From: Thermodesulfovibrio sp.
GTDB taxonomy: Bacteria; Nitrospirota; Thermodesulfovibrionia; Thermodesulfovibrionales; JdFR-85
DNA: 11,346 bases
Direction: 5' to 3'
Assembly (NCBI GenBank): GCA_027050975.1
Contig: JALUAR010000192.1
Location: 1-11,346 of the forward strand
Shown here piece after piece: positions 1-7,240 of the stretch; the stretch's first letter is position 1, and every line of letters begins with the position of its first letter. Under the pieces are notes generated by a model that searched no databases, was not told where the DNA came from, and was given only the letters and a program-made list of their open reading frames with translations. A program made the position numbers and the translations under genes.

Positions 1-464
1 GGTATTCTCTTTGGGATTGTTATTAGTGCAGGTCTCATGATCCTTTTGATATTGCTTTGGAGATCAAAAAACAAAGCCGAAGAGATACTTAAATACAGGT
101 TCAAAGACAAAAAGATTGTCTGCCTTGATAGAAGAGCAAATTATTTCGGAACAGAGTCGAAAAAAAGAAACAGCTCAGAGGAAACGGAATTCTTATACTA
201 TCCGAAGAGGAGTTGTATTTTTTAAGATTAATACCATCTATGGAGATTTCCATACCACTGAATGCTATCATTAAAGTAGAAATACCAACAGGCTTTTTGG
301 GTAAATCGATTTTCAGACCATTGCTAAAAATCCACTATGGAACAGAGTCAGGAGAAACTGATTCTGTAGCATGGTATGTTTACAACCCGGATAAGTTTAA
401 AACGGAAATAGTTAATCGAACAGGTACAAATAACAAGGCAATTCATACGGACAGAATAAAATAG
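1..464 (+). pseudogene. Frameshifted, 5'-partial gene for a small membrane-anchored protein of unknown function
   Basis: The reading frame is open from the first base of the window, so the 5' end lies outside. Frame 1 encodes a hydrophobic helix (about the first 20 residues) followed by a basic linker and the block ANYFGTESKK, then drifts into unrelated sequence and stops at 225. The sequence that should follow is in frame 3: QLRGNGILILSEEELYF, IPLNAII, then LGKSIFRPLLKIHYG and VAWYV, ending at a TAG at 462-464. Joining the frames by a -1 step inside the A7 run at 160-166 gives FGTESKKKKQLRGNG. From memory, this spacing matches a family of short bacterial proteins of the pattern FGxESrGxGQxRGNGxLxLtxxxLxF, with one membrane anchor and a beta-rich domain. 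Function is not known to me. The break may be real decay, an assembly error in the homopolymer, or slippage. The broken frame is clear; the family assignment is moderate. Confidence 0.6.
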
Positions 465-690
465 CACCTGTTATCGGAGAAGTAGAAGGCAATATGTATC
501 TTTCTGTCGGGTTGCTTAACATTGGCCTTGAATTTCTTTTCGGCCATTACGTTGCAGGAAAGCCGCGGCATGAGGTGCTACAGGTGTTTGATATAAAAAG
601 GACGATCTGTTTATAGTTGTTCTTATTGTTTCGGCAGTTTCACCATTGTTGGCAGCAAAAGTAAGAAGGTTTTTAAATTTATAGACTGGG
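465..690 (+). pseudogene. Probable coding debris, with an antiporter-like first helix
   Basis: No intact gene is visible here. Frame 2 is open from about 434 to a TAG at 614-616 and contains a 40-residue reading frame from the ATG at 494 (MYLSVGLLNIGLEFLFGHYV and onward to EVLQVFDIK). Frame 1 is open from 592 to a TAG at 688-690 and encodes DDLFIVVLIVSAVSPLLAAK followed by VRRFLNL, a convincing transmembrane helix. Joining the two by a -1 step at the A5 run 595-599 gives a smooth VFDIKKDDLFIVV. The helix resembles the N-terminal segment of Kef/CPA2-type cation:proton antiporters, where a proline-led second helix would follow, but here a stop comes instead. I infer a remnant of a transporter gene. 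It could also be noncoding sequence with a chance hydrophobic frame. Confidence 0.3.
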
Positions 691-702
691 AAGGAGGAGC
701 AG

Positions 703-1083
703 ATGAAGAACAAGAATCTTTTGTTCGTAATGTATACTTTTACAATTTTAATAATCTTCGCCTGGAGTTCGGTTTTTGCAATCGGGATTACGGATGATGT
801 TGGAATCATCAGAAAGAGAATGAAAAGCCTGGGCTTTATGGTTGGAAAAATAAAAAAGATCGATGAAGGGGTATATCGGGTTGATGTTAAAGGTTTTAAA
901 AAGAGCACAAAGGCAGTTGGTATGAGGGGAAGATTTAAACGTTTCACGTTAAGGGTTTATCTAACAAAGAACGGTTTGCTGCTTTTAGAGAAGGCGGAAT
1001 TAAACAAGGCTGGAATTATAGTAAATGTACGATACTTGCCCGAGGGAGTAAGGGTGATGTTAAAGATGAAAAATATCAAATAA
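703..1083 (+). CDS. Exported basic protein of unknown function
   Basis: This 126-residue protein starts at an ATG eight bases after a strong GGAGGAG ribosome binding site (about 690-699). Residues 1-26 form a signal peptide: lysines at 2 and 4, a hydrophobic core around 7-20, and a likely cleavage after VFA at 24-26. The mature part of about 100 residues is rich in lysine and arginine and alternates charged and hydrophobic residues (YRVDVKGF, FTLRVYLTKNGLLLLEKAEL), suggesting a beta-strand-rich fold. It has no cysteine, so no disulfide or lipid anchor. I do not recognise the family. The basic character would suit contact with lipopolysaccharide, DNA or another anionic surface, but that is inference. 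It stands between gene debris and a permease gene that seems to have its own promoter, so it may be a single-gene unit. Confidence 0.7.
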   Translation: MKNKNLLFVMYTFTILIIFAWSSVFAIGITDDVGIIRKRMKSLGFMVGKIKKIDEGVYRVDVKGFKKSTKAVGMRGRFKRFTLRVYLTKNGLLLLEKAELNKAGIIVNVRYLPEGVRVMLKMKNIK

Positions 1084-1111
1084 ACTTATGGCGTAATTTT
1101 CTTTAATCTTT

Positions 1112-1117
1112 TATAAT
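1112..1117 (+). promoter_or_regulatory. Candidate -10 box for the permease gene, with very short leader
   Basis: TATAAT matches the sigma-70 -10 consensus and lies 15 nt before the ATG at 1133. No good -35 hexamer is visible at the usual distance. Transcription from this box would begin about ten bases before the start codon. That agrees with the absence of any Shine-Dalgarno sequence in the stretch before the ATG. The stretch is very AT-rich, so a chance match is quite possible. Confidence 0.3.
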
Positions 1118-1132
1118 AATAAAAATATACAT

Positions 1133-2197
1133 ATGAGCACCTCAGAAAACAGAACTACAGCATCCCACATACTGGTAACAATTGCAGCATTTGTTGTGGT
1201 GATAGCAGGCATGAGCGCTGCAAAGTCCATACTTGTGCCTTTTCTGCTCGCTATTTTTATTGCCATTAATCTTGCACCGCCGATGTTCTGGCTTCAGCGT
1301 AAGGGGATTCCGTCATGGCTTGCTCTTTTGATTGTAATATTAGGTGTATTTCTGATGGGGCTTCTGCTGGCCGGCCTTGTCGGGTCATCCGTGAGGAACT
1401 TTTCAAGCGATCTGCCTGTTTATGAAGAAAAACTGAAAGAACAGACGATTATTATAGCTGGCTGGCTCAAAAGGTTCGGTGTGAACACATTGGAGATTGA
1501 GTTCTCAAAAATCTTCAACCCTGGTTCAGCAATGAAGCTTGTGGCTATATTGCTCAACAGTCTCGGAAATGTACTCACAAACGGCTTTCTTATTCTGATG
1601 ACGGTGATCTTCATGCTTATGGAGGCATCAACATTTCCTGTAAAACTAAGGGCAGCGTTGGGTGGTTCGGAGAGATCTCTTTTATACTTTCATACCTTTA
1701 TCAGGAATGTCAAAGACTATATGGCAATCAAGACACTCGTGAGTCTTGCCACGGGTGTTCTGGTCTCCATATGGCTGGCAATAATAGGTGTTGACTATTA
1801 CCTTCTCTGGGGTGTACTGGCCTTTGTGCTTAATTACATCCCTAATATCGGTTCGATTATTGCTGCGGTTCCTGCGGTGCTGCTAACGGTTGTACAACTC
1901 GGGCTTGTAAAGGCCCTTGTGGTTGCAGGAGGTTATGTTGTGATCAATCTCCTTATGGGTAATGTTATAGAGCCTCGCTTTATGGGTCGTGGTCTCGGCC
2001 TTTCGACTCTGGTGGTTTTTCTCTCCCTGATATTCTGGGGATGGGTGCTGGGGCCTGTGGGTATGCTTCTTTCCGTGCCATTAACAATTACTGCAAAGAT
2101 CGCTCTTGACAGCAGAGAGGATACAAGGTGGATGTCTCTGCTTCTTGGCCCTGCCTCAATACAGGAGGCAGTGGTGGAAAAGGAAAATAGTGATTAA
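1133..2197 (+). CDS. AI-2E family (PerM/YdiK-type) inner-membrane permease
   Basis: This 354-residue protein has the length and layout of the AI-2E transporter family (PF01594): two N-terminal helices (about 13-48), a third at 61-84, a soluble amphipathic region (about 90-135), then further helices from 145 to the C-terminus. Family signatures are visible: YMAIKTLVSL at 196-205, LNYIPNIGS at 233-241, and a C-terminal block with NVIEPRFMGRGLGLS (277-291) followed by LVVFLSLIFWGWVLGPVGM. Members are inner-membrane proteins; the name comes from E. coli TqsA, linked to autoinducer-2 export, while others act as Na+/H+ antiporters. The substrate cannot be told here, and no AI-2 synthase is nearby. 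The start is the first ATG in frame; no Shine-Dalgarno precedes it, unlike most genes in this window. The gene appears intact. Confidence 0.92.
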   Translation: MSTSENRTTASHILVTIAAFVVVIAGMSAAKSILVPFLLAIFIAINLAPPMFWLQRKGIPSWLALLIVILGVFLMGLLLAGLVGSSVRNFSSDLPVYEEKLKEQTIIIAGWLKRFGVNTLEIEFSKIFNPGSAMKLVAILLNSLGNVLTNGFLILMTVIFMLMEASTFPVKLRAALGGSERSLLYFHTFIRNVKDYMAIKTLVSLATGVLVSIWLAIIGVDYYLLWGVLAFVLNYIPNIGSIIAAVPAVLLTVVQLGLVKALVVAGGYVVINLLMGNVIEPRFMGRGLGLSTLVVFLSLIFWGWVLGPVGMLLSVPLTITAKIALDSREDTRWMSLLLGPASIQEAVVEKENSD

Positions 2198-2238
2198 TGT
2201 AAAATAAATAAAAAACTAACACAAAGAGAGGAGGTTTT

Positions 2239-2679
2239 ATGAGAAAAAGATTTCTTATTTTTGCTGTCTTGATCCTATTAATATCAGGCATAACTGTTCA
2301 TGCAGCGGAGAAAAAACTTCCAGCCTGTACCAACTGTGGAATGGATATCCCTGATAATCTAAAAAAGTTTTCTGTAATACAGAGGGCTGGAAAAAAGGTA
2401 ATCTTTTGTGATATAGGATGTGCCATTCAGTGGAGGGCAAAGCAGTGTACATCCATTCAGATGACTTTTGACGGCGCAGCCAAAACATATGATTACAATA
2501 CAGGAGAGCCTGTCAGCATGCAGGATGCCGTGTATGTAAAGGACTCAGGGGTTGAGACCCCCATGGGCTTTGGCATCATAGCCTTCAAGAGCAAGGCAGA
2601 TGCTGAGAGCTTTATCAAGAAGGCTGGTAAGGGTAAACTGCTGACATATGATGAACTTATACAGCTGAATCTTCAGTAG
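2239..2679 (+). CDS. NosL-like exported cysteine protein, putative copper-binding
   Basis: The protein has 146 residues. A signal peptide (about 1-22, cleavage after VHA) precedes CTNCGMD at 30-36, the CxxCGM motif of the NosL family (PF05573). A second cysteine pair follows at 57 and 61 (FCDIGC), then a further cysteine at 70, a TPMGFG segment and a final FKSKADAESFIKKAGKGK helix, all usual for NosL-type domains. NosL is a periplasmic Cu(I)-binding protein that helps deliver copper to nitrous oxide reductase. Classical NosL is a lipoprotein, whereas this one has an ordinary type I signal and no cysteine at the cleavage site. No nos genes are in the window, so a more general copper or heme-linked redox role is possible. 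The start is fixed by AGGAGG at 2229-2234, four bases before the ATG. The gene lies 41 bp after the permease and its 3' end overlaps the converging phospholipase gene. Confidence 0.82.
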   Translation: MRKRFLIFAVLILLISGITVHAAEKKLPACTNCGMDIPDNLKKFSVIQRAGKKVIFCDIGCAIQWRAKQCTSIQMTFDGAAKTYDYNTGEPVSMQDAVYVKDSGVETPMGFGIIAFKSKADAESFIKKAGKGKLLTYDELIQLNLQ

Positions 2680-4573
2680 TTCCCTGATTAATATATCTTC
2701 TTAGAGATTCCGTATCCTTAATATCATTGAAGATGTTGTAAAGCTCCTCAATCGAGTTTATTGATGTAGTCTCCTCATCCTTGGTGAGATCTACTCTGAG
2801 GAGGTCACCTGCCATGAACCTTCCGAGGTTATAATAGGCAGACCACTGCTCAGGGTCAAAAAACTGGTCTGCCGTGGACTCATGGGGAAAGGCAGGATGG
2901 TAGGTCTTATAGAGAAAGCTTCTGCTTTTTATTCTCTTCCACCTCATGGGTTTGCGTATAGAGGATTTCAGATATACAAGGATGCCTGAGTAGCTTCCAT
3001 CCATATCGGATGACCTTCCTGCTATCTCCCTGATGTCTGCTATAACAAAGTGTGATTCCGAAAATCCGGACGAAGGAGAGGGCTTTATCATGGACTCGGG
3101 AGACTGTCTGAATTTAATCTCGAGACCGAGTTCGTTCCTGGCCCTTATGACGAGATTTCTGAGGTCTGAAAAGGTGTAATCCGGGTCTGCAGAGGCATCC
3201 ACAGCTATTATCAAACGACATCTTCTTCTGAGGAGTTCATATACTGCAAGATTTTCTATATGCCCTCCGTCGGATATACTTACTCTTGCCCTCTTAAGGT
3301 CTGCTCTGCCGAGCAGTTCCATAATATGATAGTAAGGCCACCAGGGAATTCTTGCCAAAAGCCCTGCCCTGGTCCTTGCCGGATTTGGTGCCCAGTAGCC
3401 AAGGCGAATATTAAGGAGTGTCATCAAAAAGGCGAGGATGCCAGAGGTCCTGTAACCCATATTAGGATTTACCGCTGCCCCTGACACGGCAACCGAGGTG
3501 GCAAGGGTCATGCTATGGTAAGGAGACCCCTTGGTGCTTACATAGCCTGTGAGTTTTGAGCCGCAATAAAGCGGGGAGAGAAGAAAATAATCGCTTGCCT
3601 TTTTTCCCATGAACCCCTTGTCATCACTGTCGGAAGGAGCCTCTCCGGAGAGATTTAGACAGGTATTAATAAGGGGGTAGGGAGCGGAGGTCCAGTCCTC
3701 GGGGTGGTCTCCGTTGTTTAGCTGATGGAGTCTCAAATTTTCGAATCCTCTTAAAAAGGCGGCAGCAAGGCTGTCTCTGTAGAATCTGTGCATTGTAAGG
3801 ATGTTAGGGTTAGCAAAGAATCCAGTAAAAACAAATAGACAAAACATTATGAGAAACATCTGAAAAGGTGAGTCTGAAGAGAATTTTTCTGTAAGGAGGA
3901 ACCCTCCGTAAAATACAGTAAGTAGAAGCAATATGCCTTCCATGGTATAAAGCAGGGAAGAGGACCACAGCTTTATGTGTCTTAGTCCGTGAAGGAAAAA
4001 GTGGTAAGAGAGTACAAAAACAGACGCAATACAGATGGAAATGCCTGCCTGTCTCCAGAAACCAGGTCCTGTGAGATGGTATAACGATTTCAAAAGGAAT
4101 ATAATCGTCAGAAAGAGTGTGGCCACCCAGATCCAGTTCATGAGAAGGCTGTAAATAAATGCACCGGCAAACTTCAGTGTGTTAAAAATCTTGTTTAAGC
4201 CCCTTCCAGGGGTCAGGAAATATCCCCTTTGACGCAGCTGCTCTATATCCTCTTTTGGAAACAGGCTCAGGTAGGGATTATTATGTTGTCCTTCCTTTTT
4301 TAGCTTGCCATGGACATAACCGCCGATATATCCACCTCCTGAGACAGTGGAGAGATAATCCGCTCTTTTCAGTATACCGGCTTTGTTAAGCACCTCAAGT
4401 ATGCCTAAGTTTACTGTAGCGGAACGTATGCCTCCGCCGGAAAGAGCTATGCCAAAGAGATTATCGCGTCTGTCAGGGCCATCCTCTGGATTACACCTCT
4501 GTCTTTTTGAGGATATTGCCTTCAGTTCTTCCCTGATTACATCTTCAAGCTCTTTCGGACTGATGTTTTCCAA
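2657..4573 (-). CDS. Patatin-like phospholipase with internal transmembrane block
   Basis: This 638-residue protein has the patatin catalytic motifs. SGGGIRSA (45-52) supplies the oxyanion-hole glycines. TVSGGGY holds the likely nucleophile Ser78 in a variant of GxSxG with Thr in place of the first Gly. ISDGGH (433-438) holds the likely catalytic Asp435. The Ser-Asp dyad hydrolyses acyl esters of membrane lipids in this family (PF01734). About four hydrophobic helices (roughly 136-161, 174-196, 207-227, 238-258) sit between the two catalytic residues, so the enzyme is probably held in the inner membrane. Near the C-terminus, HPAFPHESTADQFFDPEQW (559-577) resembles a tail I recall from large bacterial patatin-like proteins. 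The start is TTG, justified by AGGAGGT five bases upstream. It is the last gene of the minus-strand operon, 28 bp after the lipoprotein gene, and its 3' end overlaps nosL by 23 bp. Confidence 0.88.
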   Translation of the reverse strand: MENISPKELEDVIREELKAISSKRQRCNPEDGPDRRDNLFGIALSGGGIRSATVNLGILEVLNKAGILKRADYLSTVSGGGYIGGYVHGKLKKEGQHNNPYLSLFPKEDIEQLRQRGYFLTPGRGLNKIFNTLKFAGAFIYSLLMNWIWVATLFLTIIFLLKSLYHLTGPGFWRQAGISICIASVFVLSYHFFLHGLRHIKLWSSSLLYTMEGILLLLTVFYGGFLLTEKFSSDSPFQMFLIMFCLFVFTGFFANPNILTMHRFYRDSLAAAFLRGFENLRLHQLNNGDHPEDWTSAPYPLINTCLNLSGEAPSDSDDKGFMGKKASDYFLLSPLYCGSKLTGYVSTKGSPYHSMTLATSVAVSGAAVNPNMGYRTSGILAFLMTLLNIRLGYWAPNPARTRAGLLARIPWWPYYHIMELLGRADLKRARVSISDGGHIENLAVYELLRRRCRLIIAVDASADPDYTFSDLRNLVIRARNELGLEIKFRQSPESMIKPSPSSGFSESHFVIADIREIAGRSSDMDGSYSGILVYLKSSIRKPMRWKRIKSRSFLYKTYHPAFPHESTADQFFDPEQWSAYYNLGRFMAGDLLRVDLTKDEETTSINSIEELYNIFNDIKDTESLRRYINQGTTEDSAV

Positions 4574-4578
4574 TTGTT

Positions 4579-4585
4579 ACCTCCT
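4579..4585 (-). promoter_or_regulatory. Strong ribosome binding site setting a TTG start
   Basis: On the minus strand AGGAGGT is followed by five bases (AACAA) and then TTG at 4573-4571. No ATG or GTG in frame lies as close to it. The match to the anti-Shine-Dalgarno sequence is what makes TTG the chosen start of the patatin-like gene. Confidence 0.8.
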
Positions 4586-4601
4586 GAAAAAATTAGAATA
4601 T

Positions 4602-5414
4602 TCACCTGCATGCCTGGGGCATGGAAAGCCTCCGGGCCCACCAGTTTTTCATACTCATGGCATCATCTGTTTCTATGCTGTCCATCTCTTTTGTAAAGCG
4701 GCTCCATACAGGATTTGCCACATTGCACCAGTTGTCCAGTTCTTTTCGATGATCAAAATCCGCCGGTCGCAGGTCTTTGTATTCCGGGTCTGTTCTTAGA
4801 TCTTTCCAGTTTTTAAGAGCCGCAAGCTGGGATATTGTCAGATATACCCTTAAATTGTGGTCTTCTGCAGCAGTGGCAATCGCCTCCTGGATATTTTGAA
4901 CCGACTCTGCCAGTAGATGCCTGATTTCTTTGTACTTGTAGTCCCTTTTTTTCATATGTCTGTAAGCCTGATCATTCTTGATAAGCCCGCGTAATGCCTT
5001 GATAAGAACGCGGTCTCGGGAAAAAAGGCTATCCATGTAGTGCAATGTAATGGTGTCCACGGTTTTCTTTGCATCAGAGTATCTGGCCAGTCGCCATTCT
5101 GTGAGAGCCTTCAGTGTGTAAACAGTACCAAGGAGATTGTCCTTTTCAAGGGCCGCCTTTTTTGTCTCAAGAAGTCTGTTAAGGGTTTTAAGGGTGATAA
5201 GATATGATACCTCTGCATGTCCTGTTATTGTCAGTGCGTCAGAATGCAGCGGGTCTAACCTGAGCTGGTTCTCAAGCGTTGCTGCAAGATTAAACTGCTG
5301 CTGTGCCTCCCTGAGTTCGGTTATGTGAGATACACAACCGCCAGAGAAAACCAGTAAAATAGAGAATATGAAAGCAGCAGAAAATCTCTTGTAAGGATTC
5401 CCTTTTGGAAGCAC
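4602..5414 (-). CDS. Predicted lipoprotein, helical, TPR-like
   Basis: This 270-residue protein begins with a lipoprotein-type signal: basic residues at 4-10, a hydrophobic core at 12-23, and FSGGC ending at Cys27, the probable lipidation site. The lipobox is slightly off consensus, with Ser at -3. The mature part is almost wholly alpha-helical. The segment around 36-125, with alternating A/L positions such as TVYTLKALTEWRLARYSDAK, looks like tetratricopeptide-type helical hairpins, which would suit a scaffold or assembly role. The C-terminal part contains DNWCNVANPVW and MKNWWARRL, which I do not recognise. The start is GTG; AGGAGG ten bases upstream supports it. It lies 26 bp downstream of the 593-residue protein gene and 28 bp upstream of the phospholipase gene. 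I infer that it is anchored at the envelope and assists the other operon products. TPR similarity is a visual impression only. Confidence 0.75.
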   Translation of the reverse strand: MLPKGNPYKRFSAAFIFSILLVFSGGCVSHITELREAQQQFNLAATLENQLRLDPLHSDALTITGHAEVSYLITLKTLNRLLETKKAALEKDNLLGTVYTLKALTEWRLARYSDAKKTVDTITLHYMDSLFSRDRVLIKALRGLIKNDQAYRHMKKRDYKYKEIRHLLAESVQNIQEAIATAAEDHNLRVYLTISQLAALKNWKDLRTDPEYKDLRPADFDHRKELDNWCNVANPVWSRFTKEMDSIETDDAMSMKNWWARRLSMPQACR

Positions 5415-5424
5415 TGCTCTATTA

Positions 5425-5430
5425 CCTCCT
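5425..5430 (-). promoter_or_regulatory. Ribosome binding site for a GTG start
   Basis: AGGAGG on the minus strand precedes GTG (5414-5412) by ten bases. This spacing is slightly long, but the core is perfect and no better in-frame start is near, so GTG is taken as the start of the lipoprotein gene. Confidence 0.65.
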
Positions 5431-5440
5431 TTGAAAGATT

Positions 5441-7222
5441 TTAGAGATATTTGTCCAGATCCTCAAGTAATGATTCCACAGACCATTCCTTGCCAGAATT
5501 GAGCCTGTCAGCTGCCTCCGTTAGAATATCTTTAATCTTCTTTATTGTAGATTCATCAACACCCTTTTCCGATACCTTCTGGAGAATAATCGAAATGATA
5601 AGTCCCAGTATTTCCGACCGTGCAAGTACCCATCGTGCCTTTGTGCCGGCAGTCTCTGAAAATACAGTCTCAATAATCGTATCAAGGATGAATCCTATGG
5701 CCTCCTTCTGTTTGCCGTTGTATTCTATCTTCTCTACCAGTTCATGCCTCAATGCAATCGCCTTTATGGCTGATCTGAAGATCTCTTTAAAGAGTGTGGG
5801 GTTAAGTCTTCTATCAGACATCTTTGAGAGGGATTCAAATAGAGCCTCTATCATGATGCCCAGTACGGTATCCTCTTCGGCAGCTTTCCGAATAACCCAA
5901 TCGGGATTCTCTACCACCTCGTCAAGGACTGTCTCTAAAATCTCGATAATATCCGAGCCTGACAGTGAAGGATACCATGGCTTACCGCTTTCTTTCGTAG
6001 AAGACAGTCTTAACAGGAATTCCTTGGAGGCAGTGATCAGGAGATGTTTTGAGGGATCATTCCTGGCATCTTCTGGCCAGAGAAGTGCAACATTCTTCCC
6101 GGTTTTTTCCAGGATGAGCCTTGCCACCTCGGGAAATAGGTCAGGCGACAGAAACGTTGTTTTTTGGCCGAGGTCTCTGGCGACCTGTGAGACAATCCGT
6201 TGAAGTGCCTTATGGTCAGAACCTATCAGCTCAGGATGCTCGGAGAATGTGATAAGTGCTGTTCGCATGAGCCTGTCGAGGGACTGTCTGCTAAAGAGAG
6301 GTTTAAGGTCAATCGAGTCTTCATCAAGAATAATCTCAAGAACGGAACGGCCAACAGATGCGACCATGGCCTGCCCGGAGGCATCGGTTATTCCCAGATA
6401 TGTGGCAGGATTTGAGAGTATCACATCGGCTGCGCTTGAGATTGTGCTTCTCAGAACAAGCTGGCCCCACTCGTGAAGACTCTCCTCCAGGGACAGGTCA
6501 GTGTCAGAGAGTTTTTTCATTCTCGCACTGATCTCTTTTATCAGAGCCCTTGAAACCGATTCGATAAGAAGCCCGGTCTTTTCATCGGCACCAAGAAGAG
6601 GCAGGTTCTCCTCAATGCTTTCCAGAGAGGCGATAAAGAGTTTCCGTGCCAGGATATCTACTCTCTCTTGTGCGAAATCAACCTCATCTATTGAGCGTAA
6701 GAATCCTTTAATTGCCTTTCCCGTGGCGGTATTATCGTCTATCAGAGAGGTTTTGCCAGAGAAAAAGTCTATCCCTATCTCTATCAATGTGCCCAGGATT
6801 CTCTGCACTGCAGAAGGGTAGGGACTTCTGTTTCGAGCCCACTGTCTTACAGTGAGAAGTGAAACTATTGCCTCTTTCGTAAGACCTGTGCTCTCAGGTT
6901 TTACCAGTCCGGAATTTATATCATCAAGAAGTTTGAACTCAATATAGGAGTTTATAAGAATATCCTTCTCCTCATCTGTGATATCATATGAAAGAGCCCT
7001 GTTAAAAATATTCTCAATTTGAGGATTATCCTTGAGGTATATCTTTCCTGATCCCAGAAAGAAGTCTGTTGCAGCACCAAGGTTTATCTCAGGACTGAAA
7101 TCAGGTAAAGGAAGCACCAGTTCACGGCTAATTGTTGCCTCAAGATAGGCCTGACGCGCCTGCTGGGCAAGTTTTATTCCGGATCTGATACCGAAAATAA
7201 CTACATCAGCCAATGCATACAT
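5441..7222 (-). CDS. Large helical protein of unknown function
   Basis: This 593-residue protein has no signal peptide and no clear transmembrane segment. It is predicted almost entirely alpha-helical and acidic. Its start, MYALADVVIFGIRSGIKLAQ, followed by LVLPLPDF at 35-42, is distinctive and looks like a conserved N-terminal signature. The body seems to contain degenerate helical repeats; compare LFSRQSLDRLMRTALITFSE (309-328), LFPEVARLILEKTGKNVALL (362-381) and LFKEIFRSAIKAIALRHELV (477-496), each a helix introduced by LF. Such repeats suggest a solenoid that binds other proteins. I do not recognise a family and see no catalytic motif. The ATG follows a weaker AGGGGGA site by eight bases. 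Gaps to its neighbours are 18 bp upstream and 26 bp downstream, so it belongs to the operon and most likely acts with the membrane proteins beside it, probably on the cytoplasmic side. Confidence 0.75.
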   Translation of the reverse strand: MYALADVVIFGIRSGIKLAQQARQAYLEATISRELVLPLPDFSPEINLGAATDFFLGSGKIYLKDNPQIENIFNRALSYDITDEEKDILINSYIEFKLLDDINSGLVKPESTGLTKEAIVSLLTVRQWARNRSPYPSAVQRILGTLIEIGIDFFSGKTSLIDDNTATGKAIKGFLRSIDEVDFAQERVDILARKLFIASLESIEENLPLLGADEKTGLLIESVSRALIKEISARMKKLSDTDLSLEESLHEWGQLVLRSTISSAADVILSNPATYLGITDASGQAMVASVGRSVLEIILDEDSIDLKPLFSRQSLDRLMRTALITFSEHPELIGSDHKALQRIVSQVARDLGQKTTFLSPDLFPEVARLILEKTGKNVALLWPEDARNDPSKHLLITASKEFLLRLSSTKESGKPWYPSLSGSDIIEILETVLDEVVENPDWVIRKAAEEDTVLGIMIEALFESLSKMSDRRLNPTLFKEIFRSAIKAIALRHELVEKIEYNGKQKEAIGFILDTIIETVFSETAGTKARWVLARSEILGLIISIILQKVSEKGVDESTIKKIKDILTEAADRLNSGKEWSVESLLEDLDKYL

Positions 7223-7240
7223 AATTGTTTCCCCCTGTAT

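Noticed and set aside
147..349. Direct repeat GGAACAGAGTC occurring twice in the first frameshifted gene
   Set aside because: Both copies encode the same four residues (GTES) in different parts of one coding sequence. Only 11 bp match, flanks differ, and no mobile element accompanies them.
516..947. Minus-strand 143-codon open frame opposite the exported basic protein
   Set aside because: It covers most of a well-supported + strand gene with a signal peptide and strong ribosome binding site. Its own translation is low-complexity, has no domain, and no good binding site precedes it.
2657..4573. Reading the patatin-like gene as a CBASS-type phospholipase effector
   Set aside because: CBASS needs a nucleotidyltransferase beside the effector. 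None is in the window, and this protein has a membrane block and C-terminal tail unlike the compact CapV effectors.
5451..6203. Plus-strand 250-codon open frame inside the 593-residue protein gene
   Set aside because: It is a serine-rich antisense shadow of a longer frame that has conserved-looking helical content, a ribosome binding site and operon spacing.
6501..6821. Plus-strand 106-codon open frame
   Set aside because: Antisense shadow of the same minus-strand gene, without a ribosome binding site or recognisable motif.
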